Shown: in pieces, positions 5,641 to 6,343 of the stretch
Layout of the letters: each line of letters opens with the position of its first letter
How positions within the stretch are numbered: position 1 is the stretch's first letter
Assembly (NCBI GenBank): GCA_027063545.1
Contig: JAMORN010000156.1
Span: 1-6,343 of the forward strand
DNA length: 6,343 bases
Reading direction: 5' to 3'
Origin: JAMORN01 sp027063545 [NCBI: bacterium]
GTDB lineage: Bacteria; JAMORN01
Program-made: the position numbers and the translations under genes
The notes under the pieces: generated by a model
What the model saw: only the letters and a program-made list of their open reading frames with translations
The model's database searches: none
Told to the model about the DNA's origin: nothing

Positions 5641-6138
5641 TTAAATAATTTCTAATGATTTTTGTAGTATCGCTTTAATAGATTCAAAACTTGTTGCATT
5701 AGCTTCATAAGCTCTTTGGGCTTCTATCATCTTTACCATCTCTTCCACTGGATTAATGTTTGGATATCTTACATATCCATTCTTATCAGCTAAAGGATGA
5801 GAAGGATCGTAAACTAACTTTGGGGGAATATCCTTATCAACTATGGAAGTTACTTCTACACCCTCTCCTACTTTTTCTTTTACAACATCTTTTTCATCTT
5901 CAGGAAAATGTTTCCTATCTGTTCTATATAAATCAATTTTTTGGGAAAAAATTTCCTTAAAATCATTTAAACCTTTAGGTTTTAAAATAATTTCTTTAGG
6001 TTTATATCCGTCACCATTATCTGATAAAACAGTATTAACATTGGCTAAATTAGAAGCTATTATATTAAGTCTTAGCCTTTGAGCTCTCATTCCACTTGAA
6101 GCTATTTCTAATCCTCTAAAAATGCCTGTTAGTGCCAT
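5641..6138 (-). CDS. flgC: Flagellar basal-body proximal rod protein FlgC
   Basis: A 165-residue proximal-rod protein, exported through the flagellar type III apparatus and assembled with FlgB and FlgF between FliE and the distal rod. The N-terminal rod signature is clear at about residues 13-36 (SSGMRAQRLRLNIIASNLAN, then VNT). The C-terminal signature is at about 119-165: NGYVRYPNINPVEEMVKMI, then EAQRAYEANATSFESIK and a final helix. Together these two helices form the D0 core. The middle (about 40-110) is variable and somewhat longer than in enteric FlgC (134 residues), making the protein larger than usual but not fused to another domain. The ATG at 6138 is supported by the family N-terminus (MALTGIF) and by an AAAGGAG Shine-Dalgarno 8 nt upstream. 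It follows flgB by 21 nt and precedes fliE by 36 nt. It ends in TAA. Confidence 0.97.
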   Translation of the reverse strand: MALTGIFRGLEIASSGMRAQRLRLNIIASNLANVNTVLSDNGDGYKPKEIILKPKGLNDFKEIFSQKIDLYRTDRKHFPEDEKDVVKEKVGEGVEVTSIVDKDIPPKLVYDPSHPLADKNGYVRYPNINPVEEMVKMIEAQRAYEANATSFESIKAILQKSLEII

Positions 6139-6146
6139 TTTTTATA

Positions 6147-6153
6147 CTCCTTT
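6147..6153 (-). promoter_or_regulatory. Ribosome binding site of flgC
   Basis: The minus strand reads AAAGGAG here, ending 8 nt before the flgC ATG (6136-6138). It is a near-consensus Shine-Dalgarno in the short flgB-flgC gap and fixes the flgC start. Confidence 0.85.
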
Positions 6154-6159
6154 TTTATT

Positions 6160-6343
6160 CTAATATTGTGTTCTTGAAGTTATAGCCTTTTTTAAACTAT
6201 TATACTGAAAATTTAAAAATTTTACTCCCATATTATATAGTATTTGATTTTCAGCCATTTTTGCCATCTCTTCATCTATATCAACATTATTTACTCCAGA
6301 ATACATATTATCATCATCTGGAACATATACCTCTGGCTCTATT
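6160..6343 (-). CDS. flgB: Flagellar basal-body proximal rod protein FlgB, C-terminal part (5' end outside window)
   Basis: Only the last 60 codons are in the window. They are read from base 6342 down to a TAG at 6160-6162, and the gene runs off the right edge, so the truncation is only the window boundary. FlgB is a rod subunit that sits next to FliE at the base of the periplasmic driveshaft and is exported by the flagellar type III system. The fragment carries the typical FlgB ending: an NNVDIDEEM segment (family form roughly NNVDvdxEM), then MAKMAENQILYN and a long amphipathic helix that ends TSRTQY. This C-terminal helix packs in the D0 coiled-coil core of the rod. The stop lies 21 nt before flgC, whose Shine-Dalgarno sequence fills the gap. 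That is the usual flgB-flgC pairing and strongly supports the call despite the short fragment. Confidence 0.93.
   Translation of the reverse strand, partial: IEPEVYVPDDDNMYSGVNNVDIDEEMAKMAENQILYNMGVKFLNFQYNSLKKAITSRTQY

Noticed and set aside
1-6343. A novel defence, mobile or biosynthetic system
   Set aside because: Every base outside short spacers belongs to a recognisable flagellar gene on one strand. There are no transposase, integrase, toxin, nuclease or array-like features.

Overview
The window is a single, gap-free piece of a flagellar basal-body and export operon. Every gene lies on the minus strand, so the text below reads from high to low coordinates. The order is flgB (only its 3' end is in the window), flgC, fliE, fliF, fliG, fliH, fliI, fliJ. 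All seven full-length genes are intact and closely packed. Gaps are at most 36 nt, fliF and fliG overlap by 1 nt, and fliH and fliI overlap by 11 nt. No intergenic stretch exceeds 300 bases. I saw no promoter, rRNA, tRNA, CRISPR array or mobile element. The operon promoter must lie upstream of flgB, outside the window, and the operon probably continues past base 1.

The DNA is very AT-rich (by eye roughly 70% or more), and the proteins are rich in Lys, Glu and Ile. This gene order is the widespread bacterial one, found for example in the Bacillus fla/che operon and in several deep-branching and thermophilic phyla. The C-terminal third of FliG reads most like FliG of lineages such as Thermotogae and Spirochaetes (from memory, not a search). 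I cannot name the phylum. A low-GC, flagellated bacterium outside the enterics is as far as the sequence goes. The standard code fits: TAA, TAG and TGA all end genes at sensible places.

Functional layout: FlgB and FlgC are proximal-rod proteins, FliE is the adapter between rod and MS ring, FliF forms the MS ring, and FliG is the torque-transmitting C-ring protein bolted to FliF. FliH, FliI and FliJ form the cytoplasmic ATPase complex of the flagellar type III export apparatus. The operon thus runs from the periplasmic rod, through the membrane ring, to the cytoplasmic export motor.

I found no previously undescribed system here. The most unusual part is the 3' end of fliJ. The canonical FliJ domain ends at about residue 146, directly on a run of ten A residues containing an A AAA AAA slippery heptamer. 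It is followed by a roughly 38-residue tail that ends in a degenerate, in-frame 18-nt tandem repeat built from overlapping TGAC/GTCA palindromes. A one-base slip either way on the A10 run would end the protein at 147 or 151 residues, close to the normal FliJ length. fliJ is also the only full-length gene here without a visible Shine-Dalgarno sequence. Smaller points are the in-frame TAG-TCT-ATG junction of fliE and fliF and the TAATG overlap of fliF and fliG, which sits next to an A6 run.
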